This document shows, in pieces, positions 55,725-64,000 of a DNA stretch of 64,000 bases (position 1 is the stretch's first letter; every line of letters starts with the position of its first letter). The position numbers and the translations under genes were made by a program. Below the pieces are notes generated by a model that worked only from the letters and a program-made list of their open reading frames with translations, did not search any database and was not told the origin of the DNA. Source of the DNA: Notamacropus eugenii. Taxonomy: Eukaryota > Chordata > Mammalia > Diprotodontia > Macropodidae. Location: contig NC_092875.1 of assembly GCF_028372415.1 (NCBI RefSeq), forward strand, positions 195,333,372 to 195,397,371. The letters are read 5' to 3'.

Positions 55725-56485
55725 TCTGGGAGAAATAGTGAGAACTTATTCAGGGAGAAGCTACTGGTAAAGGGCTTTGAGATCATGTCTTTAGAAGGTC
55801 ATTTGAAAGAACTGAGGATGTTTAGTCTGGAGAAGAGGAGACTCAGGTAGGACATGAGAACTGTTGTCAAGTAGCTGAAAGATTTACAGAGAAGAGGGAT
55901 TAAATTTGTCCTGTTCTGCAATTAGATATAAGGACAATAGGTGGATGTTACAAAGAGGAAAAATTTAAGCTTGCTGCATGGTTAAAAAAATCCTAAGAGT
56001 TAGAACTATCCAGGACAATTTGGCTCAGTAGGGAGTTTGTGAATTTCCCTTCATTGGAGGGCTTCAGTTTCTTGATGAGGATGTTGTAGCAGGTTCAAAA
56101 AATGCGCTTCAGACAAAAAGAGAGGAGGAATTGATAGCTGCTGTTCAATCATTTTTTATTCATGTCCAACTCTTTGTGACCCCATCTGGGGTTTTCTCAG
56201 CAAAGATACTGGAGTGGTTTGCCATTTCCTTCTCCAGCTCATTTTACAGATGAGGAAACTGAGGCAAACAGGGTTAAGTGACTTGCTTAAAGTCATCCAT
56301 CTAGTAAGTGTCTGAGGTCAGATTTGAACTCAAGTCTTCCTGACTCTAGACTGGGCACTCTATTTATTGTGCCTCCTAACTGTCCTCAAAGCATTGATAA
56401 GCAAGAGTTAATTTTTTGTCTCAGGTACAAATTGGAATAGATGGCCCCTGAGGTCCCTTCCAACTCTGAAAATCTATGATTCTCC
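55725..56485 (+). mobile_element. L3/CR1 LINE 3' end, split by SINE
   Basis: Left part to 56129: 'GTTTAGTCTGGAGAAGAGGAG', 'AGGACATGAGAACTGTTGTC', 'GGAGGGCTTCAGTTTCTTG'. The right part from 56400 ends with 'AGGTCCCTTCCAACTCTG' and 'ATCTATGATTCT', the canonical L3 3' terminus. Confidence 0.85.
56137..56392 (-). mobile_element. tRNA-derived SINE (MAR1/WSINE type) in L3
   Basis: Full length, antisense. Flanked by ATTGATA at 56130-56136 and 56393-56399. It lies exactly between two collinear L3 parts. Confidence 0.9.
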
Positions 56486-56534
56486 TTTCTTAGCCCAGAG
56501 TATATTTAAAATCTGAGCACTCCCCTGAATCCTC

Positions 56535-56607
56535 CCTACACATACACACACATTCACACACACATACACATACATACTCGCACACACATTCATACACACA
56601 CACACCT
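56535..56607. repeat. CA-rich simple repeat
   Basis: CACA units interrupted by TTCA and TACA. Confidence 0.9.
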
Positions 56608-56609
56608 TT

Positions 56610-57275
56610 TGTTTTAATATTTATATGGTGAGTAGGGAAATATATTAACAGGCTAATTCGTTCACACCCTCTTGTCTGCATCTGTCACACTCTCTTCACT
56701 GCCTTCAAAGATTTTGCAGTCACTTTACTATAATATGTCCTATGAAATCCTCCTTTTATACAAAAGAAAATGGAACCTCTGAATGCATCCCATACTCAAG
56801 TGGCATGCTGCTAAATGTTTAACACCTGGTCCTCTGAAAAATGCATGACATACTGTTAAGTTTAATCCTCTTTATCAGTATTTTCTCTATACCTTTCTTA
56901 AGTCTGGTCAACCAACAAAACCATTCATTAAGCCAAGATTTGTAGATTTGCCCAGTTTCCGAGGTATACATGTTCGATTTAACAATAGACATTCTGTAGC
57001 CAGTACGAACTGGTTCCAGTACACGCCTGCCAAATTAAGGATGTCCCAAATAGATGTACCCTAGTATGTTAGGCTCCATTGCTCATATTTTTTTATTTCC
57101 TCTTCCTAGTTGAATAAATGAAAGAAAATGAAAAAAATCACTACCATAAAAAGTACATTTTCTTTTCCATGTTCAGTTATGGAGGGACATCTATAAACAG
57201 AAGCATAAAGCCCCAAGGAAAAGAGATATTGCTGAAATGTTTTCTGATAGTCATTTTAACTTCCAAATAAGAAAT
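56610..57275. other. No feature recognised
   Basis: Unassigned sequence. Confidence 0.4.
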
Positions 57276-57279
57276 TGTT

Positions 57280-57810
57280 TGATGATACAGTAAGGCCCTA
57301 CAAGCAGAAACATTGGAGTCTACTGTGTGATGCTCTGGGTATGTTCACAGAGGAAATACATGCCAGCCTTAAGGAGCACAGCTGTTAATTATATTGCTTA
57401 AGTAGGGGCTGATGGTCCGGCTCTATAATTCCTGAGAAGCCAAGGATGCTGGAAACAGAAGAGCATTAGATCTCATCTTTCCCAATTTCCTTGATAATCA
57501 GGATGAGGGCAAAGGAAAATTTGAAAATTAGCAGAAGATAAGAGTTTGAAAAAATTCCTTTGAAATCACTGAAATATTACATTTGTTAAGGATCTTGAAG
57601 CTGTTTCTTGCCTGCTTTAGGCATAACTGTTTTTCTCTTGCTAGCCTGAACGGCTGTGCTGCTTGCTCCAAGCTCCCTAGGGGACAGCATTTATCTGTTC
57701 ATTGCAATTTTATCACCTGTGCAGTGCCATATATATTTATAACATCATTAAAGCTATAAGCCATAAATCACAGGATCTAGTCAATATGGAGGACCACTTT
57801 TGCAAAGGAA
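57280..57810. other. Repeat-free candidate conserved non-coding segment
   Basis: Balanced unique sequence with no recognised repeat. It includes an E-box-type CACCTG (57715-57720) and an AT-rich 'CCATATATATTTATAAC' (57728-57744) of MEF2/SRF-like character. Function is inference. Confidence 0.33.
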
Positions 57811-57874
57811 GCTATCTAAAGTTACGTCTACATATGCAAACAAAACTTGGGAAATTGAGGCATTTATCCAGATA

Positions 57875-58133
57875 ATAATAAAGTTAACTGGCAATTATAT
57901 AGGACTTTAGCATTTACAAAATACTTCAGATGTAATCTCATTGGACCTTCACAACTCTGGAAGGTTGGTGTTGTTCTCATTTTTCAGATGAAGAAAATGA
58001 GGTTGGAAGAGGTATAATGATTTGTAAAATGTCATGGAGCTCGTAAAGATCAGAGGGAGGATTTGAATTTGTGTCTTCTTGCCTCTAAGTTCAGAACTCT
58101 ATCCAGTGGGCCACCTGCCTTCCCTTACTAACT
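57875..58133 (-). mobile_element. MIR-type CORE-SINE
   Basis: 'TATAGGACTTTAGCATTTAC', 'CAGATGAAGAAAATGAGG' and 'CTATCCAGTGGGCCACCTGCC' in antisense order. The LTR landed just beyond its head. Confidence 0.82.
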
Positions 58134-58139
58134 CCCTTC

Positions 58140-58746
58140 TGTTGGGGGTGGAAGCTCAATTCCATGTGGACAGTCTCTGGTGGGTAAAGGTGAGAGCTTC
58201 TAAACCTTAGAGTTCTCATGAGGCCCCCCAGGAAACAGCAGGGAATTGAGGAGTGAGATCTCGTGTATTTCCGCCTCTTCCCGTGAGAAACGTGATGGGA
58301 GAGAGCATCCCCGCCCTCGAGACTGTCCCGGATCTGGGCACACCTATTGTTATCTAACAGGCACGGTATTCAGGTGCAAACTACGTGGCCGGAGAGCTTA
58401 ATTAGGGTCAGGAAAGCCTGAAGGCGCGCTTAGCGCGGGAGGGGCCCTTACAGGACAGAAGGCCCCTCTTCCCTCTTTTCCTCTCTTCGCTCTTCCCTCT
58501 CTCCTCTCTCCCCACTTCCACTTCTGCTTTCATTCTCTTACTGTAAGATCTTTGCCTCCTTGGGAGATTTCTCTCTCCCTCCTAAGGAAGAGTTCCCCCT
58601 GCACATATAACCGAGACCCTGAATAAAGCCTAACCCTTGTTCGACTCCGGAAAGTCTCTTCTCTCATACGTTTATCCGGTTTGGCCAGCCGAAGACCTGC
58701 GAGGTAAGGTAAGACTCGGGTAGCCCTCAGGCCTCTAGGCCTGGCA
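58140..58746 (+). mobile_element. Solo LTR of an endogenous retrovirus (probably class II/ERVK-like)
   Basis: 607 bases, starting TGTTGGGGG and ending CCTGGCA, flanked by a perfect 6-bp target duplication CCCTTC (58134-58139 and 58747-58752). It has a pyrimidine-rich U3 end (58461-58535), a TATAA box (58606-58610) and an AATAAA signal (58622-58627) close behind it, so the R region is short. No internal retroviral sequence lies on either side, so this is a solo LTR from recombination between two LTRs. The 6-bp duplication and short R point to class II. It holds 23 CpG by my count in an otherwise CpG-poor window, which suggests fairly recent arrival. Confidence 0.88.
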
Positions 58747-58832
58747 CCCTTCAATGCTATAGAACCCTTGCCCCCTGCCAAAACCAACAAAAATCCTGAA
58801 ATATATATGCAGATTGAAGGAAATATGTGCCA

Positions 58833-58855
58833 TTTTTTTTTTTTTTTTTTTTTTT
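58833..58855. repeat. Poly-T tract
   Basis: 23 consecutive T. Confidence 0.95.
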
Positions 58856-58859
58856 AGTA

Positions 58860-59260
58860 TGAGGTGCTATTAGGAGTAGAGTGGTAGGTAGGATGTTGAA
58901 TTGTTTAGGGAACTGTTACATTTTCATAATTCCTTTTGCCTTAATAGGGATACAATTCTTTCATGGCACTACTCTGTAGCTTGGGAATGTGAATGAATCA
59001 GCAATTTCCTTTTCCAAATCTATATCATTTAAATATGAATTCCTGAGGTTATTTTTTCTTTTAACAAGGTCCAGCTATCTAATTCAGCCTTTTTTATGTT
59101 CATCAACAAAATTGCTTTCACTTTTTGAAAACTGTGTTGGATAGAGAATAAGAATGCTGACTGGCATAATTCATTTTTATTTAGTAAAGTAATCAACCCC
59201 GCTATAGAACTATATCTGAAAAGCTGTTGCAGTCCCAGTCTCCTTACATGACTTTGACAT
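58860..59260. other. No feature recognised
   Basis: Unassigned sequence. Confidence 0.4.
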
Positions 59261-59264
59261 ATCA

Positions 59265-59475
59265 TCAAAGTTTCATAGTTTCATGTATTTGGAGATGAAA
59301 GGGACTTCAGAGGTCACCTAGTTCAGCTCTTTCATTTTATAGATGAGGAAACTGAGGCCATAGAGGTTAAGTGATTTGCTCATAATGCCATAGATTTAGA
59401 ACTGGAGACCTTAAAGGTCATTTAGTCCATATTCCTCTCATTTTTGGATGAAGAAACTAGGTCCTTTTGCTCCAA
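59265..59475 (-). mobile_element. MIR/THER SINE, apparently two overlapping pieces
   Basis: First piece: 'CTTCAGAGGTCACCTAGTTC', 'TAGATGAGGAAACTGAGGCC'. From about 59390 the same family motif restarts ('AGAACTGGAGACCTTAAAGG', 'TCATTTAGTCC'), so a second copy adjoins or is inserted in the first. Confidence 0.75.
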
Positions 59476-59479
59476 ACCC

Positions 59480-60405
59480 AGATCTCTTTTCCATTGTCTC
59501 AAACTGTATCACATTCCCTCAGAAATCATTTGGGGCTTACCAAACCCACATCCATTTGTGTCTCTTATTGATCTGGGCAATTTATTTGGGAGAGAGAGAG
59601 ATTGGGAATATAATAGGAAGTAAACAGTGATGGACCTCAGTGGGTGGATACACTAGAGTCAGGTTTCATAATGGAGAGAAGGATGGAAAGGAACTATTTA
59701 GGGTGGGTCTGAATCAGAGGGGCAGGAGAGGAAGCCTGGTATGGTAGATGGAAGGTAATCCCAGGTGCTCTTTCAGCCTCTTGACTTCTAGCTGAAAACC
59801 TGCTGGGTAGCCTCAATGCATGGATCATAGACATTTGAATTTCCCTTCTCCTTTATATCCTTTTTAATTTCCCTAGAAAGAGAATGTTTCTCAATTATAA
59901 CTCTATCACTACTCTGTGTTTGTTTTTGCATGATTTTGCCTTGCTGTCAGTCAGACCTTTATATGGTAAACATTTCAGGGCCAGCTCCATTATGAAATGT
60001 AAATTTCTCAATAGCCCTAGATTAGTTGATGATAGTATATTAAAATACAAGGCAACTAGGGATTTTTTTATTTGTGAATTCCTGTATCCATAAGGTTATA
60101 TGATTTTCAAAGCCAACTATTTTTAGCTTGGTCTTTCTTAGTATCTTAAGAAAATGACTTTACACAATTTTAACTGTATTTCAACACTTTGACTATTTTT
60201 CAGAGAGGTTGTAGAAAGATTTCATCCTTGGAGGCGGGGGCTTGTACCATGTGACCCCCTTCACCTCAAAACTTGTCTTTCTATATCCTTTCCTTCTTTC
60301 CTCCAGTCTCAAAGGATGAAGTGGTTTCCCTTTTGTCAAGGGAAATGTTTTTGATCTCATCACCTTTCAATACCTCCGGGATGCAGCTCCATCAATCATT
60401 GCCTT
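59480..60405. other. No feature recognised
   Basis: Unassigned sequence with no coding signal. Confidence 0.4.
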
Positions 60406-60409
60406 TGTC

Positions 60410-60625
60410 TTTCACCATAACAATAATGGCTGACATTTTTATGGCAGTTTGAGGTTTGTAGTGTTCATGAACTGATTTGATTTTCACAATAACTTTGAAC
60501 TACAGGTACCCAGCCAGTTCCGTATTGCCTAAATGAAAAAAAAAAATGAGTCTCAGACTAGTATAATCATGGTTGCCCAAGTAGCAGTAAATATCAAAGA
60601 TGAAATTTGGACATGGCTCTCTCCT
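60410..60625 (-). mobile_element. MIR-type CORE-SINE
   Basis: 'CTGACATTTTTATGGCAGTTTG', 'GAACTGATTTGATTTTCACAA' and 'CATGGTTGCCCAAGTAGC' in antisense order, with an A tract at 60535-60545. Confidence 0.68.
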
Positions 60626-61307
60626 AACACCTAAGCCTGGACTAGATCCACTAATCCCCTGTTTTCTACTGACTCATTTCCCCTCTGACTAACATGTTCA
60701 GATTTAATAAATTCTTCTTGCCTTAATGATCATTTCGTGCCCCAGAAGATGGAGGAAATGATAAGGGGAATGGCTAGTCTAGACCTAATTCTTGACTGAA
60801 AAGGAGATGGGATGCCTGAGAGCACTAAAATTTTTATCAGTGCCTTGGAAGAAGGCACAGATATTCTAAATTTGTTGATGGTGCTAACCTGGAATACATA
60901 GTTTCTGTGTTGTCTTACAGAATCAAGTTCCAAACAATTTTTTCATAGACTATGATCATGTTTCAAATTTAATAATATAAAATTTAGTAGAGATAAATGT
61001 GCAGTCTGACATTTGGGTTCAAAAAATTCAACTTCAAGTGTACAAGATAGTGAAAGACATGCATAGTTAAGAAGTCAAGTGAAAAAGATCTGGATTCTTT
61101 GTTAGAATGCTTGGTCAATATGACTGGACAGTGTGACCTACTGCTAAGACAAGTCAGAGACAGTGTTCAGAATGTGGGAAATGATAGTCCCATTGTACAC
61201 CATCAAGGTGAGAGCTTATTTTCAGTATTATATTCAGTTCTTGGTGCTACCTTCTTGGAGTAACACTGAAAATCTGAAAAGTATTCAGAGGACAAAGAAA
61301 GGTCTAG

Positions 61308-61543
61308 TTGTTGTCATTCAGTCGTTTCAGTCAGGCCTGACTCTTTGTGACCCCATTTGGGGTTTTCTTGGCAAAGATACTGGAGTGGTTTGCCATTTTC
61401 TTCTTTTATTTTACAGGTGAGGAAACTGAGGCAAACCAGGTTAGGTGTCTTGCCCGGGATCACACAGCTAGTAAGTGTCAGAGGCCAGATTTGAATTCAG
61501 GAAAGTGGCACTGTATTCACTGCACCACCTAGCTGCCCATGAG
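61308..61543 (-). mobile_element. tRNA-derived SINE (MAR1/WSINE type) in L3
   Basis: Antisense, full length, from 'TTGTTGTCATTCAGTCG' to 'CACCTAGCTGCCC'. A perfect 8-bp target duplication AGGTCTAG is at 61300-61307 and 61544-61551. It is among the least diverged copies in the window. Confidence 0.94.
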
Positions 61544-61594
61544 AGGTCTAGAGATAATACCAAAAAGAACAAGTGAAGGTAACAAGGGATAACC

Positions 61595-61790
61595 TTGATG
61601 GGGTGGGAAAAACTGGCACTGGGAACCCAGGTTCAAATCAACTCTAGTTCTGCTATTTTTATCTTTGTGACCTTTTCCAAGCTGTTTCTTTCCATATGTA
61701 AAAATAATGGTATTGATGGGGAGGTGGGGTAAAGGATCTGTGACTTGATGAACTCTGAAGTCTCATCCATCTCTCACTCTACAATCCTGT
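61595..61790 (+). mobile_element. MIR/THER SINE in L3
   Basis: 'GGGAACCCAGGTTCAAATC', 'CTAGTTCTGCTATTTTTATC', 'GTGACCTTTTCCAAGC' and 'AAGTCTCATCCATCTC' in sense order, between two L3 parts. Confidence 0.72.
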
Positions 61791-62134
61791 GAACAGAAGT
61801 GGGGATGTAAGTGGAGACATGAGAGCTGTCTCCAAGTATTGGAAGTGTTGCAGTGCAAGAAAGGGATTAAGGTTGTTCTGCTCAGCCCCTTGGGCACTAA
61901 GAACTATGAGCCTTGAGTGGAAGGAGGAGAAAAACAGATTTAAGTTTGCCATAAGGAAATTCTTCCCAACAATGAAGGCATTCAGAAGTGGAGCAGACTG
62001 CCTCAGGAAATACCAGGTTCCCCCTTGCTAGAGTTCTTCCAGAAAAAATCGACCACTTGATGGGCATGTTCAGGTTCAGGCCTGCATGTCCTCAGAGGTT
62101 CCTTCTGACCCTGACATTTTCCAATTCTTCCATG

Positions 62135-62400
62135 CTCCCTCCTTAGCTCACTACTGTCTCTCATAATCACCCCCATAAATTTCCTCTCCTAATGAAAGCC
62201 TTCTCTCCATCTGAAAGCATTCTCTCTTTTCTCACTTTCAGGATAGCACTCATGTGGACCTCATCTCTGTCTGTATTTATCACCTTTTGCTTTTCATTTT
62301 ACTTATATTTATTAGCTGGTATGTTGCTTGAAAGTAGAAACTGTATGGTTTTTATTTTTATACCTTTAGTGCCAATGGTGTGTGTGCTTAATGGAATAGA
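62135..62400 (+). mobile_element. L2 3' region
   Basis: 'TAATGAAAGCCTTCTCTCC', 'TGGTATGTTGCTTGAAAGTAG' and 'TACCTTTAGTGCCAATGG' are in L2 sense order. The poly-A-like end is replaced by a duplication. Confidence 0.6.
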
Positions 62401-62475
62401 ATTACATAACTTTAAGATCTTTTTCATACCATTCATAATGAAATAGAATTGCATAACTTTAAAATCTTTTTCATA
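62395..62475 (+). repeat. Two-unit direct duplication, 34-bp units
   Basis: 62395-62428 and 62442-62475 match at 32 of 34 positions (period 47), beginning AATAGAATT and ending CTTTTTCATA. Confidence 0.92.
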
Positions 62476-62618
62476 ACTCTGATTCCAGAATTCTGGAATC
62501 ACAGCAACAACAACGAAAATTGCCCTGCTGGATCTGTGGTGGTACCTCACCTCGTTGGCCTCTAAGTCAGAAGGACAGGCTATAGTGATGTAGAGGCAGG
62601 CACGCATAAGCATGCACA

Positions 62619-62660
62619 CACACATCCCCCACATACGGACACACATCCCCCACATACGGA
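62619..62660 (+). repeat. Perfect two-unit tandem repeat, 21-bp units
   Basis: Units 62619-62639 and 62640-62660 are identical, starting CACACATCCCCC and ending ACATACGGA. It adjoins a short CA run. Confidence 0.95.
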
Positions 62661-62799
62661 AACATACCTGATCCTTTCGTCCCTTTATCTCATCTTTAAG
62701 TCATCAGGATGCCAGTTCCTTATGCTTATCTTGTTACATATTTTAGTGGGTTGAGGGTTACAGTATTGAATGTGGTTTGATTTCATAGGGTGGGCTAAA

Positions 62800-62985
62800 T
62801 ATTTGAGGAATTGAGTTAGAGTCAGTGGATCTGGGTTTGTGTCCCAAATCTGCCACTTACTACCTGGGTGACTTTGGATAAGTAATTTAACCTGCCTCAG
62901 TTTCTTTATTTATAAAAGGAAGCACTAAGGCTACTTGCCCTCTGGGGTCTGTTCTAGCTCCCAATCTATGATCTTATGATTCACT
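62800..62985 (+). mobile_element. MIR/THER-type CORE-SINE
   Basis: 'CCAAATCTGCCACTTACTACC', 'TTTAACCTGCCTCAGTTTC' and 'CCCAATCTATGATCTTATG' in sense order. Confidence 0.82.
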
Positions 62986-62989
62986 TCCA

Positions 62990-63740
62990 AACAGAATGAG
63001 CAGGCAAGAGATGACCCCCAAATATTTGCAAGACATTACACTTGATTTCTTTGGCAATAGTTTATTTGTCTAATATGCAAAGTGTGGTTCTCAATCCTTA
63101 AATGGTGTAGCTGGCAGGAATCGTTACAGGGAACAGTTGTTTTACCACCGATTTGCCATTGAATGAATTTGGGCAAATTGGCTTCATGTGTCTGTAAGGT
63201 GAAGTAGCCAATTACAGTTCTCTAGGAGTACCTGCCTGTTGTTGTTATTTTAATAAGAGAACCATTTCAGAAAAGCGTATATTATGAAGCAAGAAAGCTA
63301 GAAAGATCCCACATGGGAGGGATCAGCAAGGGCAATGAGACTATTTTGGAGAGGGATGAGGGAGATGTTGGCTTAGCAGTTACTGTCATGAATAAGCCTA
63401 CATTTCAAGAGCTTCAGGTAGTTGTCAATCTTGTGTGAGTCTCTGCGTAGACAGTGTAGCAAATTATAAAATGCAAAGAGACGTGTGTCCTCATCAGCCA
63501 TCTGTAGGGATGGAAGTCCTGACCAGGCAGAGTAGACCTCATTTTCTCTGTCACCTGGATGAACCTAAACCACCAAAGGGACAAGGAAAACTTATTAATT
63601 TTTGTTTGTTTCTCCTTATTTCTCCTGATAGACATCAACGAAATACAGAGAAAAGATCTAAGCATAGGGAATTCCTTAGGCTAAATATATTTGGGAGATC
63701 TTATGAATTGTTAGTCTAACACTGGAGGCTGTGAACTATA
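62990..63740. other. No feature recognised
   Basis: Overlapping 83- and 94-codon frames on opposite strands (63414-63719) are mirror images of each other, with no known domain. Confidence 0.4.
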
Positions 63741-63744
63741 TTGG

Positions 63745-63930
63745 GGAAAAAAAAACTATTATATTTGGAATTAAGGTATCTGGATTTAAACCCTAGCTCT
63801 GTTATTTACTACTGTGTGACCTTGGGAAAATTCTTTAACCTCTCTAGGCCTCAGATTCCTTAGCTATAAAATAAGATGGTTGACCTACATGACTCCTAAG
63901 GCTCTATTTAAATCTATGACTCTACTAACT
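63745..63930 (+). mobile_element. MIR/THER-type CORE-SINE
   Basis: 'ACCCTAGCTCTGTTATTTAC', 'GTGTGACCTTGGGAAAATTC', 'CTCTAGGCCTCAGATTCC' in sense order, ending 'AAATCTATGACTC'. Confidence 0.85.
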
Positions 63931-64000
63931 GTTCTACTAATCACTAGGCACCTGGAGCAAAATATCTTACTCAATGATTTCCTCTCTTTTTGTATTTTCA

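Larger units (their letters stand above)
60735..62130 (+). mobile_element. L3/CR1 LINE, 3' part of ORF2 and 3' end, carrying two SINEs
   Basis: In order: 'TTGTTGATGGTGCTAACC' (60876), 'GATAAATGTGCAGTCTGAC' (60994), 'GAAAAAGATCTGGATTC' (61081), 'TTCAGTTCTTGGTGCTACC' (61234), a MAR1-type SINE, a MIR, then 'GACATGAGAGCTGTCTCC' (61817) and the terminal 'CAGAGGTTCCTTCTGACCC' (62093). The pieces are collinear once the SINEs are set aside. Coding capacity is lost through many changes. Confidence 0.85.

Noticed and set aside
58530-58790. 86-codon minus-strand frame rich in arginine
   Set aside because: It lies in the solo LTR, antisense to its transcription signals, and reflects the GC-rich LTR composition.
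1-64000. tRNA genes suggested by box A/box B-like sequences
   Set aside because: All such matches are heads of tRNA-derived SINEs or MIRs, followed by SINE bodies, with no intact cloverleaf.

Overview
This window looks like marsupial nuclear DNA: AT-rich, CpG-poor and packed with interspersed repeats. The evidence for a marsupial is the combination of (i) a tRNA-derived SINE of the marsupial MAR1/WSINE type (tRNA-like head, 'GAGTTCAAATC' box B, core 'CTGGAGAAGGAAATGGCAAA', AACAAC-type tail), (ii) very many MIR/THER-type CORE-SINEs, (iii) long L2 and L3/CR1 fragments, (iv) a marsupial-style L1, and (v) one CpG-rich solo LTR. I cannot tell an American from an Australian marsupial, and family names are from memory of consensus sequences, not from a search.

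I see no protein-coding gene, tRNA or rRNA. The long open stretches are translated microsatellites, LINE remnants or chance. The window is best read as intergenic or intronic sequence; a lone short exon could be missed.

Layout. 0-12 kb: SINEs, an antisense L2, long unassigned AT-rich stretches and one possible old LTR fragment (9.8-10.3 kb). 12.3-17.7 kb: a 3.9 kb internally deleted L1 with 9-bp target-site duplications, inserted in an antisense L2. 18.5-19.2 kb: two inverted SINE copies around a MIR that carries a younger SINE. 20-30 kb: L2, L3, MIRs and a DNA-transposon relic. 30.6-33.2 kb: a diverged ~210-bp direct repeat, with a repeat-poor stretch between (31.4-32.3 kb) holding RFX-, E-box- and RUNX-like motifs. 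33-46 kb: MIRs, a GA/CA/G composite microsatellite, a hAT-like miniature element at 40.9 kb and L1/L3 fragments. 46.8-47.4 kb: facing polypyrimidine and polypurine tracts. 50.8-53.9 kb: three copies of an unnamed dispersed repeat and a long TTTC/TTCC tract. 54-62 kb: L2 and L3 fragments with nested SINEs, and the solo LTR at 58,140-58,746 with a perfect 6-bp duplication. 62-64 kb: L2 tail, small tandem duplications and MIRs.

The nested insertions give a relative order: L2, L3 and MIR are the oldest layer; L1 and the MAR1-type SINEs came later; the CpG-rich LTR is probably among the youngest. Nothing here supports a new enzymatic or defence system. The points most worth a second look are the L1 deletion derivative, the solo LTR, the inverted SINE pair, the 210-bp direct repeat, the unnamed three-copy repeat, and several repeat-free segments that could be conserved regulatory DNA.
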